A stretch of DNA of 47,725 nucleotides from Hyphomicrobiales bacterium (lineage in GTDB: Bacteria; Pseudomonadota; Alphaproteobacteria; Rhizobiales; Beijerinckiaceae). The DNA is taken from NCBI GenBank assembly GCA_027483895.1, contig JAIXTP010000031.1, forward strand, positions 1-47,725, written 5' to 3'. Shown one piece after another: positions 19,130-27,487 of the stretch. The position numbers and the translations under genes are program-made. Position 1 is the first letter of the stretch; every line of letters begins with the position of its first letter. Under the pieces are notes generated by a model, which saw only the letters and a program-made list of their open reading frames with translations, was not told the DNA's origin and did not search any database.

Positions 19130-20442
19130 TGCGCCCGCATCTGTTCGGGAAGATACATCACCATCTCCGGCCAGAAGACGAGGATCAGCAGCATGATCGC
19201 GCAGCTCGCGATGAACGGCCAAAGTCCGCCGAAAATCTCTTCCAACGTCACGAGATCGCCTGCCGCCCCTTTGACGACGAAGCAGTTCATCCCGACGGGC
19301 GGCGTCACGGCACCGATTTCGGCGAGGACGACGACATAGATCCCGAACCAGACGGGATCGAACCCGATCGCCGTCATCACGGGATGCGTGATCGGAAGCG
19401 AAATCGCGAGGAGCGACGGCGAATCCATCAGCATGCCGAAGATCAGGTAGATGATCGTGACGATCAGAACGATCGTGAGCGTGCTGAAGCCGTTGCCGGT
19501 GAGAAAGTCCTTGATCTCGTCGGAGACGCCGCTCAGGGCGAGGAACTTCGCGAAGATCAGTCCGCCGACGATGATCGCGAAGATCATGCCCGTCAGCACC
19601 ACGGTCTCGATCAGGGTCTTGCCCAATTCCTTGAGATCGATCTTCCCCTGCCGGATCACCGCCATGAAGAAGGTCGCGAGAGCACCGACGCCGCCCGCTT
19701 CGGTCGGCGTGAAATAGCCGACATAAATGCCCCCGATCATCAGAACGGTGACGAAGGTGAGCGGGAACAGGAGGCGCAGGGACATGATCCGCTCGCCCCA
19801 GGTGAAGGTCTCCTTGTGGGTCGGCGCGAGATCGGGACGGAAGAGCGCGACCACGAGGATCGTTGCGGCCAGCAGCACCGAGAAAACGATCCCGGGAATG
19901 ATGCCGGCCAGCATCAGCTCGCCGATGGAGGAGTTCGTCAGAATTCCATAGACGACCATCAAGGCGCTGGGCGGGATGAGCACGGCCAGCGTGCCCGCGA
20001 TCGCGATCGATGCGGCCGCGAAGCCGCGGTCGTAACCGCGGTCGATCATTTCCGGCAGAGCGAGCTTGGTGAACAGCATCGCCGTTCCGACGCTCGACCC
20101 GGAGGGACCGCCGAAAGCCGCTGCCGCTCCGGTCGTCGCGACGGCCAAGCCGCCCGGCAGGCGGCCGAGCCATTTCGTGCTCGCTTCGAAGAGATCCGAC
20201 CCCATCCCGGCCTGCATGGCGAAATAGCCCATGAGCAGGAACATCGGGATGACGCTGAAATGGAAGCTGTTGACCGTGTCGAAATACATCGTCCCCAGCA
20301 TCGAGGCCGCAGGCGTGAAGCCGACCAGAAGCCAGAGACCGAGGAAACCCACCGTCGTGAGCGCGACCATGATCTGCGCGCCGAGGAAGATGGACGTCAG
20401 GAGGACCGCGATCCCGAGAAAGCCGATGACGGTATCAGACAT
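19126..20442 (-). CDS. dctM: TRAP transporter large permease, DctM family
   Basis: This 438-residue integral membrane protein is nearly all hydrophobic helices, fitting the 12-helix DctM subunit that moves substrate using a sodium or proton gradient. Family segments include PMFLLMGYFAMQAGMGSDLF, GGPSGSSVGTAMLFTK, and GAVTPPVGMNCFVVKG near the C-terminus. It overlaps the small permease gene by eight bases and the oxidoreductase by four. TRAP systems mainly import organic anions; the operators upstream of dctP link this one to the catabolic genes at 10-18 kb. Confidence 0.92.
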   Translation of the reverse strand: MSDTVIGFLGIAVLLTSIFLGAQIMVALTTVGFLGLWLLVGFTPAASMLGTMYFDTVNSFHFSVIPMFLLMGYFAMQAGMGSDLFEASTKWLGRLPGGLAVATTGAAAAFGGPSGSSVGTAMLFTKLALPEMIDRGYDRGFAAASIAIAGTLAVLIPPSALMVVYGILTNSSIGELMLAGIIPGIVFSVLLAATILVVALFRPDLAPTHKETFTWGERIMSLRLLFPLTFVTVLMIGGIYVGYFTPTEAGGVGALATFFMAVIRQGKIDLKELGKTLIETVVLTGMIFAIIVGGLIFAKFLALSGVSDEIKDFLTGNGFSTLTIVLIVTIIYLIFGMLMDSPSLLAISLPITHPVMTAIGFDPVWFGIYVVVLAEIGAVTPPVGMNCFVVKGAAGDLVTLEEIFGGLWPFIASCAIMLLILVFWPEMVMYLPEQMRAQ

Positions 20443-20989
20443 GATGCAGGGCCTTTTCCGGGTCGGGAACGGGGTTCGAGAGATCTCCCTCGCCGTCCGT
20501 CAGGAGGGCGACCAGAGCGTCGAGCGCGAACTGGAAGGAGAGCAGCAGCGCCCCGAAGGCGACGGCCATCTTCGCCGGCCATACGGCGAAGCGGATCGTG
20601 GCGCCCCAGACCTGTTCGTTCATGTTGTAGGAGCGGATCGCGTAGATCCACGCCCCGTACGTCACGGCCGCGAAGAGCAGCGCCCCCGTCGTCATCCAGA
20701 AGACGTGAAGCCAGTGGTTGGTGCGGTGCGAGAGGCGGGAGGTCAGGACGACCGTGTTCACGTGCTCGCCGCGGAAAAGGACGTATCCGAACGGCAGCAT
20801 GATCGAGAAGGTCAGGAGAGACTGCGTGATTTCGATGCCGCCCGGCACCGGCGTGTTGATCGCCTTTCGGGCGACAGCGTTGACGTCGATCAGCCACATC
20901 ATCACGAAGGTGATCACACCAGCGACCATGGACATGTAGTACTGAAACGTGCCGAAGGCGCGCCTCAGAGAAAGGACTGTCCGCTTCAC
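20435..20989 (-). CDS. dctQ: TRAP transporter small permease, DctQ family
   Basis: This 184-residue protein has four predicted membrane helices (about residues 17-36, 49-66, 88-110 and 134-155), the usual DctQ topology. It would scaffold the large permease. The start is GTG at 20989 with AGGGA upstream; no better ATG is in frame. A hairpin terminator separates it from dctP, and the large permease gene overlaps its end by eight bases. Confidence 0.85.
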   Translation of the reverse strand: MKRTVLSLRRAFGTFQYYMSMVAGVITFVMMWLIDVNAVARKAINTPVPGGIEITQSLLTFSIMLPFGYVLFRGEHVNTVVLTSRLSHRTNHWLHVFWMTTGALLFAAVTYGAWIYAIRSYNMNEQVWGATIRFAVWPAKMAVAFGALLLSFQFALDALVALLTDGEGDLSNPVPDPEKALHHV

Positions 20990-21026
20990 GGCTCGTTTCC
21001 CTGAACTCTATTCCAATGAAAGAAAA

Positions 21027-21049
21027 GGGCGACGCAGATTGCGCCGCCC
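21027..21049 (-). terminator. Terminator/attenuator between dctP and dctQ
   Basis: On the minus strand GGGCGGCGCA pairs with TGCGTCGCCC (one G-U) around ATC and is followed by TTTTCTTT. It lies just after the dctP stop. Partial termination here would give more binding protein than permease, a common arrangement in binding-protein transporters. Confidence 0.85.
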
Positions 21050-21059
21050 TCCGTCATTT

Positions 21060-22088
21060 TTACTCGTTGAGTTCTTTTACGATCTGACGCGCCTTGGCTT
21101 CGGGCATGCCGGCCTTGACCGCACGGGTCACCCAGCTCTCGCGAACGGACTGAACCTTCGCATTGCCGAGCGTCGCCTTCAGGAATTCATCCTTGGGGAA
21201 GTCGATCACCTCGACCTTGCCGTTCGCCTTCCAAGCGGCGCGCGTTTCGGCGATCGACTTGTCATAGACGCGGAGGAACTCGTTCAGATAGTCCTCCTTC
21301 ATGTCGTCGATGATCTTCTTGAGGTCGTCGGGCAACGAATTGTACCGGTCGATGTTCATGACCATGATGTGGCCCCAAGAGGCGCCCATGGGCACGTCGA
21401 TGTAGTACTTCGCCACGTCGGCCCACTTCCAGCCGACCGTGAGCGGCGGATCCCCGGGCGAGCAATCGAGCACGCCGTTCGACAGCGCCTCATAGCCGTC
21501 GACGTCGGCCATCGACACCGGAACGGCGCCGAGGGCTTCGAGCATCGCGGGAAGCGCGATTCCGTACGAACGGATACGGAGCCCCTTGAAGTCCTCGAGC
21601 TTGCGCACCGGCTTCGTGCAGATGATGCCGTAGGACGGCAGCGGACGCACGCTGACGAGCTTCAGCTTGTACTTCGCGAGTTCGTCGGCGAACTCCTTGT
21701 GCTCGGCGTGCCACTTCAGCATCAGCTTGCCGAGCTGGGCCTGCGACTTGGGCTGCGGCCAGAAGAACGGGATCGCGTTGTTGATCGGGAACTGGTCGGG
21801 GAAATAGGGCGTGACGAGCGGCCCCATGTCGATGACCTTGTTCTCGACCGCGGTCGGAACTTCGCCCACCTTCACGACGGTGCCGCCGAACAACATGGTG
21901 ACCGCATGCTTGCCCGCGGCGCGCTTGTTGATCTCGTTGCCCATCCATTCGGCGGTACGCGAATATTCGTTCGCGCCCTGGGGCATGTAGTCGCCGTATT
22001 TGAGACGCTCCGCGCGGGCGGCGCCCGCGAGCAGCAACGACGCGGCGAGCGCGCCCGTGACCAGACCGACGGTCTTCGATGCGTTCAT
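21060..22088 (-). CDS. dctP: TRAP transporter substrate-binding protein, DctP family
   Basis: This 342-residue periplasmic binding protein has a Sec signal peptide, MNASKTVGLVTGALAASLLL, with probable cleavage after AGAARA. The mature part has DctP-family features: RLKYGDYMPQGANEY, then GEVPTAVENKVIDMG, and FKGLRIRSYG at about 170, the last containing the arginine region that usually binds the substrate carboxylate. GGAGG lies seven bases before the ATG. It is the first gene of the dctPQM-oxidoreductase operon. The specific ligand is unknown. Confidence 0.9.
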   Translation of the reverse strand: MNASKTVGLVTGALAASLLLAGAARAERLKYGDYMPQGANEYSRTAEWMGNEINKRAAGKHAVTMLFGGTVVKVGEVPTAVENKVIDMGPLVTPYFPDQFPINNAIPFFWPQPKSQAQLGKLMLKWHAEHKEFADELAKYKLKLVSVRPLPSYGIICTKPVRKLEDFKGLRIRSYGIALPAMLEALGAVPVSMADVDGYEALSNGVLDCSPGDPPLTVGWKWADVAKYYIDVPMGASWGHIMVMNIDRYNSLPDDLKKIIDDMKEDYLNEFLRVYDKSIAETRAAWKANGKVEVIDFPKDEFLKATLGNAKVQSVRESWVTRAVKAGMPEAKARQIVKELNE

Positions 22089-22225
22089 CTCTCTTCCTCC
22101 CGTTTCGGTTCGTTCGGGCGTCCTTGCCGGCGCCCGTTTCCCCTCCTCCCGTCCGTTGCGCTTGAGACGCGGATCGGACCGGAGGCTCGATCGAAAGTGT
22201 TTCACCGTTTCGAACGAGCGTCAAT

Positions 22226-22239
22226 GAGTGTCGACACTC
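22226..22239. promoter_or_regulatory. Candidate GntR operator, perfect 14-bp palindrome
   Basis: GAGTGTCGACACTC is the best copy of the repeat in the window. It abuts the -35-like TTGACG of the probable dctP promoter on the minus strand. Confidence 0.75.
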
Positions 22240-22341
22240 TTGTGTGCAGTTCTTCTCCGCTCGCACAGCCGAAGCCCGCGCGCGAAGCCCCGCCCCATCG
22301 GGATCGCCGACGGCACCAGATTTCGACGATATTTCAATGCT

Positions 22342-22353
22342 TACCGACACTCA
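22342..22353. promoter_or_regulatory. Weak half-site of the same operator
   Basis: CCGACACTC matches only the right half of the repeat; the left arm (TTAC) does not fit. It is listed because it lies midway between two good copies. Confidence 0.3.
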
Positions 22354-22432
22354 TGGCGGCAGGACCCACGACGGCGCGCAGCCCGGACGCCGGCTCCCGA
22401 AGCGCGGGCTCGGCATTGAAGGCCCATGATGA

Positions 22433-22444
22433 GGTGTCGACACT
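22433..22444. promoter_or_regulatory. Candidate GntR operator, GTGTCGACAC core
   Basis: The perfect 10-bp core is at 22434-22443, three bases from the stop codon of the fused CoA-transferase gene and about 345 bases upstream of dctP. It could be a distal operator for looping with the copy at 22226. Confidence 0.65.
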
Positions 22445-22447
22445 CGG

Positions 22448-25015
22448 TCAGATCACATCGTCTTCGGCAAGCCTGCGGATCTCGGCCTCGTTCATGCCCA
22501 GCATGGTGCTCAGAATGAAGGCGTTGTCCTCGCCGTAGCAGGGCGCGCCGCGATCGACCGGGCCGCCCGCATAAGCCGGCGTGCGGGAGAGGCGCACCGG
22601 GAATTCCGCCACCGGCCAGCGCCCGATCTTCGTGCCCTGCACTTCGGTGAGCCAGCCGAGCGCGGCGAGTTGCGGATCGCGATCGCACCGGTCCTCGGCG
22701 GTCTGGCAGACGCCCGCGGGGACGCCCGCGGCCTGCAGACGCTCCATGACGGCCCGGGCGTCGAGGTCCTTCGTGCGTTCCGCGACGGCGGCGTCGAGCG
22801 TATCCTGACGGCGGAGGCGGTCGTCGAGCGTCCGGAACCGCGGATCGGCGGCCAAGGATTCGAGACCCAGAACCGAAACGCAGGCCCGCCATTCCTCTTC
22901 CGTGAAACAGGCCAAAGCGAGCCATGAGTCGGCGCCCCGGCAGGGATAAGCGCCGTGGGGCGCGGCCGGCTTGTAGGGCGAGCGATTGCCCTTGCGCTGC
23001 CAGACGCGGCCGTTCGCTTCATGATCGAGAATCGGAACGGCGGTCTGGAAGATGCCGGCCTCGCATTGCGACGAATCGATCCACTGCCCTTCGCCGGTGC
23101 GTTCGCGATGCAGCAGCGCGCCGAGCACGGCGAGCGAGAAGCCGTGCGCGCCGGACCAGTCCAGATAGGAGTAGCCCCAGCCCGCGGGCATGGCCGGTTC
23201 CGGCAGGCCCGACATGTCGGTCGTCCCCGCGAAGGAGGCCGCGACCGGACCGACGGTGCGGAAGCGACCGTAAAGCCCGGACCCGCCCATGCCGGATTGC
23301 TGGACATAGATGATGTCGGGCCGGATGGAGCGCAGAACGTCGTAGCCGAGGCCCCATCGGTCGAGCACGCCGGGCGAGAAGCCTTCCGCCACGATGTCCG
23401 ACTTGCGGATGAGTTCCTTGGCGATGGCGAGGCCCTTCGGATGCCGGACGTTCAAGGACAGGCCGCGCTTGCCGGCATTCTTGTTGTTGAACTGGCCGCC
23501 CATGTCGGGATCGGTCACGCCCGGCAACGGCGCCGTCGCCGCCTCGCGCGCGGCGCGCCCGCCCACGGGCGCCATGGCGGCGAGCCGCGTGTCGGGATTG
23601 GCCTTCCACTCGACCTTGATCACCTCGGCGCCGAGCGCGGCGAGGAACCGCGTGCCGCCGGCCGAGGCGAGAAACCACGAAAAGTCGAAGATGCGCACGC
23701 CCTGCAGCGGAAACGGCTTGCCGCGGGCGGAGAGAACGGGCCGGTCGGCCGCCGCTTTCGGGGTCGGCGCGACGCGCGGCGCGGGCGCGCGGGCGGCGAG
23801 CACTTCATCCGTATGCTCGCCGGGCAGCGGCGCGCGGCGCCCGGGCTTCCACGCCGTCGCCGTGCTCAGCCATTTGCTCACCGGATACCGCAAGCGGCGT
23901 CCGATTTCGGGATGTTCGATCTCGACGAAGGTCCGCCGCGCGAGCCAATGCGGATCGGCGGCGTTCTCGTGCGGCTTGCGCACCGGCGCCCAGAGAAGCC
24001 CCTCTTCCTGCGCCTCGCGCCACGGCACGTCCTCGTAGCGGAAGGCGCGGACGAAGCGCTGGATCACGTCGAGCACGTGGTTGCTCGCCTCGTCGGAATC
24101 CGTCGATCCGGGAATATTGCGGGCGACGAAATCGGCGCCCTCCCCCGGCGGCTGGAGATCCGCGGCCATGCCGTACCGCTCGAGGAACGGGACGAGCTTC
24201 GCCTTGTCCTTGGCGGAGACGCCCCAGGTCATCACCCAGCGGCCGTCCTTGGTGTGGCTGATGTTCGGCGCGCGGTTGGGCTTTTCCACGGCGTGCCGGG
24301 CCGTCTGCCGATAGAGCGGCGCGCGGCGCATCACCCATGACATCAGGTCGAGTTCGGTATTTTTCGAAACCGCCTCATGCACCGCGCATGACACGTCCTG
24401 CGGCTCGCCCGTGCGCTCGCGATGGATCAGGGCCGCGACGATGCCGGAGGCGAGCTGCTCGCCCGCGATGTGATAGGCGTGCCAGAGCTGCGGGGCGACG
24501 GGCGGCAGGTCGTAGGTGCCGTCGGGCTTCTGGTCGTAACCGCAATTCATCATCACGCCGCCGAGCGCGAGATGGACGAGATCGCAGGACTTCCAGTCCT
24601 TCCACGGGCCGTCGTCGCCGAAGGGCGTCATGCGCGCGGTGACGAGAGAGGCGGGAAGATCGGCGGGAGCGATGCCGAAGGACCGCAAAAAGGCCCCGCC
24701 GTCGCTCGTCAGAAGAACGTCGGCGCCCGCGAGGACGGCGAGAACGTCCTCCTTCGAGCGCGGCACGACCGACCGCTTGCCGCGGTTGTAGGCCCAGAAA
24801 TGCAGCGAGCGGTCGGGGCCCGGCACGTCGCCGAGAAAGGGGCCGATCCCCCGCGTGGAAGCGCCCGCGGCGGGCTCCAGCTTGACCACGTCCGCCCCGA
24901 GGCCTGCGAGGATGAGCCCGCAATATTCGCCGAGCTCGTCCGCGATCTCGACGACGCGCACGCCTTCGAGCATTCCCGGCTTGTCGCCCTCTTCGATCGG
25001 GGTCTTCGTCGCCAT
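22448..25015 (-). CDS. Tandem-domain family III CoA-transferase (CaiB/BaiF), fused
   Basis: This 855-residue protein contains two complete family III CoA-transferase domains in one chain. Domain 1 begins at about residue 15 (GVRVVEIADELGEYCGLILAG) and domain 2 at about 440 (GVRIFDFSWFLASAGGTRFLA), joined by an Ala/Pro-rich linker. The catalytic Asp candidates are in PQDVSCAVHEA and WIDSSQCEAG. Family III enzymes move CoA between carboxylates and normally form interlocked dimers, so the fusion could act as an internal pseudo-dimer. It is the last gene of the operon that begins at 29880, after the GntR gene, with a gap of 112 bases. Confidence 0.9.
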   Translation of the reverse strand: MATKTPIEEGDKPGMLEGVRVVEIADELGEYCGLILAGLGADVVKLEPAAGASTRGIGPFLGDVPGPDRSLHFWAYNRGKRSVVPRSKEDVLAVLAGADVLLTSDGGAFLRSFGIAPADLPASLVTARMTPFGDDGPWKDWKSCDLVHLALGGVMMNCGYDQKPDGTYDLPPVAPQLWHAYHIAGEQLASGIVAALIHRERTGEPQDVSCAVHEAVSKNTELDLMSWVMRRAPLYRQTARHAVEKPNRAPNISHTKDGRWVMTWGVSAKDKAKLVPFLERYGMAADLQPPGEGADFVARNIPGSTDSDEASNHVLDVIQRFVRAFRYEDVPWREAQEEGLLWAPVRKPHENAADPHWLARRTFVEIEHPEIGRRLRYPVSKWLSTATAWKPGRRAPLPGEHTDEVLAARAPAPRVAPTPKAAADRPVLSARGKPFPLQGVRIFDFSWFLASAGGTRFLAALGAEVIKVEWKANPDTRLAAMAPVGGRAAREAATAPLPGVTDPDMGGQFNNKNAGKRGLSLNVRHPKGLAIAKELIRKSDIVAEGFSPGVLDRWGLGYDVLRSIRPDIIYVQQSGMGGSGLYGRFRTVGPVAASFAGTTDMSGLPEPAMPAGWGYSYLDWSGAHGFSLAVLGALLHRERTGEGQWIDSSQCEAGIFQTAVPILDHEANGRVWQRKGNRSPYKPAAPHGAYPCRGADSWLALACFTEEEWRACVSVLGLESLAADPRFRTLDDRLRRQDTLDAAVAERTKDLDARAVMERLQAAGVPAGVCQTAEDRCDRDPQLAALGWLTEVQGTKIGRWPVAEFPVRLSRTPAYAGGPVDRGAPCYGEDNAFILSTMLGMNEAEIRRLAEDDVI

Positions 25016-25127
25016 GATGCGTGCGTCCTCGGGGGATCTCAGAGCGCGCGACGGCGCATCCCGGGCGCCGCGGCCGGCGCCCGGAGAAGCGCTCGAATCG
25101 AATGAAGGGGGAGGTGCGGCAGGCGGC

Positions 25128-25850
25128 CTAGACGGCCGGCCCGCGCCCGGACGGACGGGCCGAAACCCCGCCGTATTGCTTGCGGAAGCGCTGCCAGCCG
25201 CTCTCGATATGCGCGCGCATGGCCCGCACGGCCTTCTTGTCCTCGCCCGCGGCGAGATGATCGAGAAAGGCCCGATGCTCGTCCGCGACCTGCCCCGGCC
25301 TGTGCGGCATCATGGTGAGCAGGTCGAACGGATATTTCGCCCAGAGGATGCGGACGAAATGCAGCGTCTGCGGCTGCTCGGCGGATTCGTAGAGCCGGAA
25401 ATGGAAGCGGTAGTTGGCGCTGCGAAGCGCTGCATGGTCCTGCGCTTCGGCCGCCGCCGCGATTTCCGCATCCGTCCGGCGCAACGCGTCCAGCGTCTCG
25501 GGCGTCATGCGTGCGACGGCTTCGGTCGTCAGCCGCGTTTCGAGGTCCAGACGCAGCTCGAAGAGTTCCTCGACCGCATTGACCTGAAAGGGCGCCACGA
25601 TCACGCCGCGATGCGAGGCGCCGATCAGATAGCCGTCGGCTTCGAGCAGCTTGAAGGCCTCGCGCACCGGTGTGATCGAGAAATCGAGCGCCTTGGCGAT
25701 CTCCGCCTGTTTCAGCTTCTGGCCGCGATGGAACTCGCCCGAGATGATGCGCTCGCGGATATAGTCCGCGACCTGCGCTTCCTTCGTCTTGAAGACGACG
25801 TCCGCGCCGGGCGTCCGTGAACCGCCCGATCTCGTCGATGATGCAGCCAT
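25128..25850 (-). CDS. GntR family transcriptional regulator, FCD domain (paralogue A)
   Basis: This 240-residue regulator has a winged helix-turn-helix (IAKALDFSITPVREAFKLLEADGYL) and an FCD domain. The segment ANYRFHF followed by RILWAKYPF is shared almost exactly with the regulator at 34386, so the two are close paralogues. The start at 25850 is preferred, with GGGGGA upstream; an in-frame start at 25892 gives an Arg-rich, unlikely leader. It lies inside the CoA-transferase operon, 69 bases after the DUF35 gene. It probably senses an intermediate of this module and binds the ATGCAT elements, which is inference. Confidence 0.86.
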   Translation of the reverse strand: MAASSTRSGGSRTPGADVVFKTKEAQVADYIRERIISGEFHRGQKLKQAEIAKALDFSITPVREAFKLLEADGYLIGASHRGVIVAPFQVNAVEELFELRLDLETRLTTEAVARMTPETLDALRRTDAEIAAAAEAQDHAALRSANYRFHFRLYESAEQPQTLHFVRILWAKYPFDLLTMMPHRPGQVADEHRAFLDHLAAGEDKKAVRAMRAHIESGWQRFRKQYGGVSARPSGRGPAV

Positions 25851-25919
25851 GGCCGATCCCCCGCGCCTTCGCCGGAGCCTTATAGACCGCAACGCCGAAG
25901 CTCGGGAGAGGGCCCGTCA

Positions 25920-26315
25920 TCAGGGGACCAGCCGCACCCGGTTGATCGGCTCGCCGCGCACGTCCGGCTCGTAGACGATCTCCACCTCGCGATCGATCCA
26001 GGAGCCTTCCGGCTCGGGTCCGACGAGATTGGTGATGATGATCGGGCCTTCGGCGAGCTGCACCGCGACGACGTTGAAGGGGGGCGGGTAATCGTCGAAA
26101 TACTGCCGGTGATAGACCACCCAGGAGATGATCTTTCCCCGGCCCGACAAGGGCTTCCAGCTCAGCGAGAGCGAGAGGCATTTCGGGCAGGTCGGACCGG
26201 GCGGGTAATGGAACGAGCCGCAATCGTCGCAGCATTGCAGTTCCATCCGCTTGTTCCGGATGCTCTCCCACATCCGCTTGTCGTAGTGGATCGCGACGGC
26301 TTGCGATTGCGCCAT
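25920..26315 (-). CDS. DUF35 (rubredoxin-like zinc ribbon plus OB fold) protein, pair 1
   Basis: This 131-residue protein has the zinc ribbon CDDCG...CPKCL near residues 29-46, followed by an OB-fold domain (GKIISWVVYHRQYF, IITNLVGPE). DUF35 proteins bind acyl-CoA and form obligatory complexes with thiolase-like partners, for example ChsH2 with the aldolase Ltp2. Its partner here is the thiolase-like gene 11 bases upstream. GGGAGG precedes the ATG. A second DUF35/thiolase pair lies at 30.9-32.4 kb. Confidence 0.88.
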   Translation of the reverse strand: MAQSQAVAIHYDKRMWESIRNKRMELQCCDDCGSFHYPPGPTCPKCLSLSLSWKPLSGRGKIISWVVYHRQYFDDYPPPFNVVAVQLAEGPIIITNLVGPEPEGSWIDREVEIVYEPDVRGEPINRVRLVP

Positions 26316-26326
26316 GGTCGCCTCCC

Positions 26327-27487
26327 TCAGACGCCGTAGATGATCGAGACGGCCTTGCCGGCGACGTCCGAATTGTAATGAACGAAGCGGCAGTCCTCGA
26401 CCTGACGGGCCCCGCATTCGCCCCGCACCTGCCGCACGGCCTCGACCTGATGGTTCCAGCCCTGCATGTAGCTGTGGGACAGATGACCGCCGCCGGTGTT
26501 CACCGGCAGCTTGCGGCCGAGCGCGATACCCTCCTCCGCCATGAAGCGGCCGACGTCGCCCGACCGGCAATAGCCGTAGCCTTCGAGCGCGAAGGGGATG
26601 TGGCAGGAGAAGCTGTCGTAGATCTGGACCGCGTCCATGTCCTCGGGACCCACGCCGGCCATGTCGTAGACCTGCTTCGCGCAGGCCTCCTGCGCCGGGC
26701 GGTAGAAGTCGAGAAGCCGGGGCTCGAGGCTGGTCGCGCCGCGATTGAGGTCGAAGCGGCCGACGCCGTGGATGGCGACGGGCTTCTTCGCCGCGATGCG
26801 CTTGGCCTTCTCCGCCTCGCAGACGATCAGCGCGACGCCGCCGTCATTGATCAGGCAGTAGTCGAACAGGTGCAGCGGGGCGCAGATGTAAGGCGACGCC
26901 ATATAGTCGTCGAGCGTGATCGGCTTGCGCATCAACGCGCCGGGATTGAGGCTCGCGGCGAGGCGCTGGGCGACGGCGACTTCGCCGAGATGCCGCTCCG
27001 TGCAGCCCGTGAGTTCCGAGAAGCGCCGGAACATCATGGCGTAGAGCGAGCCCTGCGAGGTGAAGCCCCACGGCGCGTGATAGACGTAGGACAGGAACAT
27101 GTTCCCGCCCATCGCCTCGGGCCCGCCGTATTGCACGGCGGCGGAGCGCTGGTCGTTGCCGTAGACGAGGGCCACGCAGGTGGCGAGGCCCGACTTGATC
27201 GCCATGCAGGCTTCGATCACGGCGAGCATGGCGTCCTGCTGGCCGCCCCAGGTCGGGTTGATGCCGAGCACCTCGCCGATCCGCTCATAGGCGACCGTGG
27301 GGCCTACGATCAGGCCGTCGATGTCGTCGCGCGAAATGCCCGCATCCTCGATCGCCCGCTTGAAGGCGACCGCGGCATATCCGTTGGAGTCGTGCGGCTT
27401 CTCGCCGGCGCGGACCCGTGCATGGTCCCCGACATAGTCGCTTTCGCCCACGCCGATGACGGCGGCGACGCCCTTCAATCCGTTCAT
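26327..27487 (-). CDS. Thiolase-like (SCP-x/Ltp2-type) lyase subunit lacking the nucleophilic Cys, pair 1
   Basis: This 386-residue thiolase-superfamily protein has GVGESDY at the start, CLINDGGVALIVC near 215 and the C-terminal NTGGGHLSHSYMQGWN segment seen in Ltp2/DitF-like proteins. At the usual nucleophile site, before VIEACMAIKSG, there is no Cys (Gln-Gln-Asp instead). It therefore should not perform normal thiolysis. Ltp2-type homologues are retro-aldolases that work with a DUF35 partner, and one is encoded next door. It overlaps the CoA-transferase gene upstream by four bases. Confidence 0.85.
   Translation of the reverse strand: MNGLKGVAAVIGVGESDYVGDHARVRAGEKPHDSNGYAAVAFKRAIEDAGISRDDIDGLIVGPTVAYERIGEVLGINPTWGGQQDAMLAVIEACMAIKSGLATCVALVYGNDQRSAAVQYGGPEAMGGNMFLSYVYHAPWGFTSQGSLYAMMFRRFSELTGCTERHLGEVAVAQRLAASLNPGALMRKPITLDDYMASPYICAPLHLFDYCLINDGGVALIVCEAEKAKRIAAKKPVAIHGVGRFDLNRGATSLEPRLLDFYRPAQEACAKQVYDMAGVGPEDMDAVQIYDSFSCHIPFALEGYGYCRSGDVGRFMAEEGIALGRKLPVNTGGGHLSHSYMQGWNHQVEAVRQVRGECGARQVEDCRFVHYNSDVAGKAVSIIYGV

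Larger units (their letters stand above)
22089..22447. other. Non-coding control region upstream of dctP
   Basis: This 359-base stretch has no convincing gene. It holds two strong and one weak copy of the AGTGT-NN-ACACT repeat. On the minus strand TTGACG (plus 22219-22224) directly follows the copy at 22226, and AACACT comes 17 bases later, which is a plausible dctP promoter. The region also lies just downstream of the fused CoA-transferase gene. I see no clear terminator hairpin for that gene. Confidence 0.65.
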
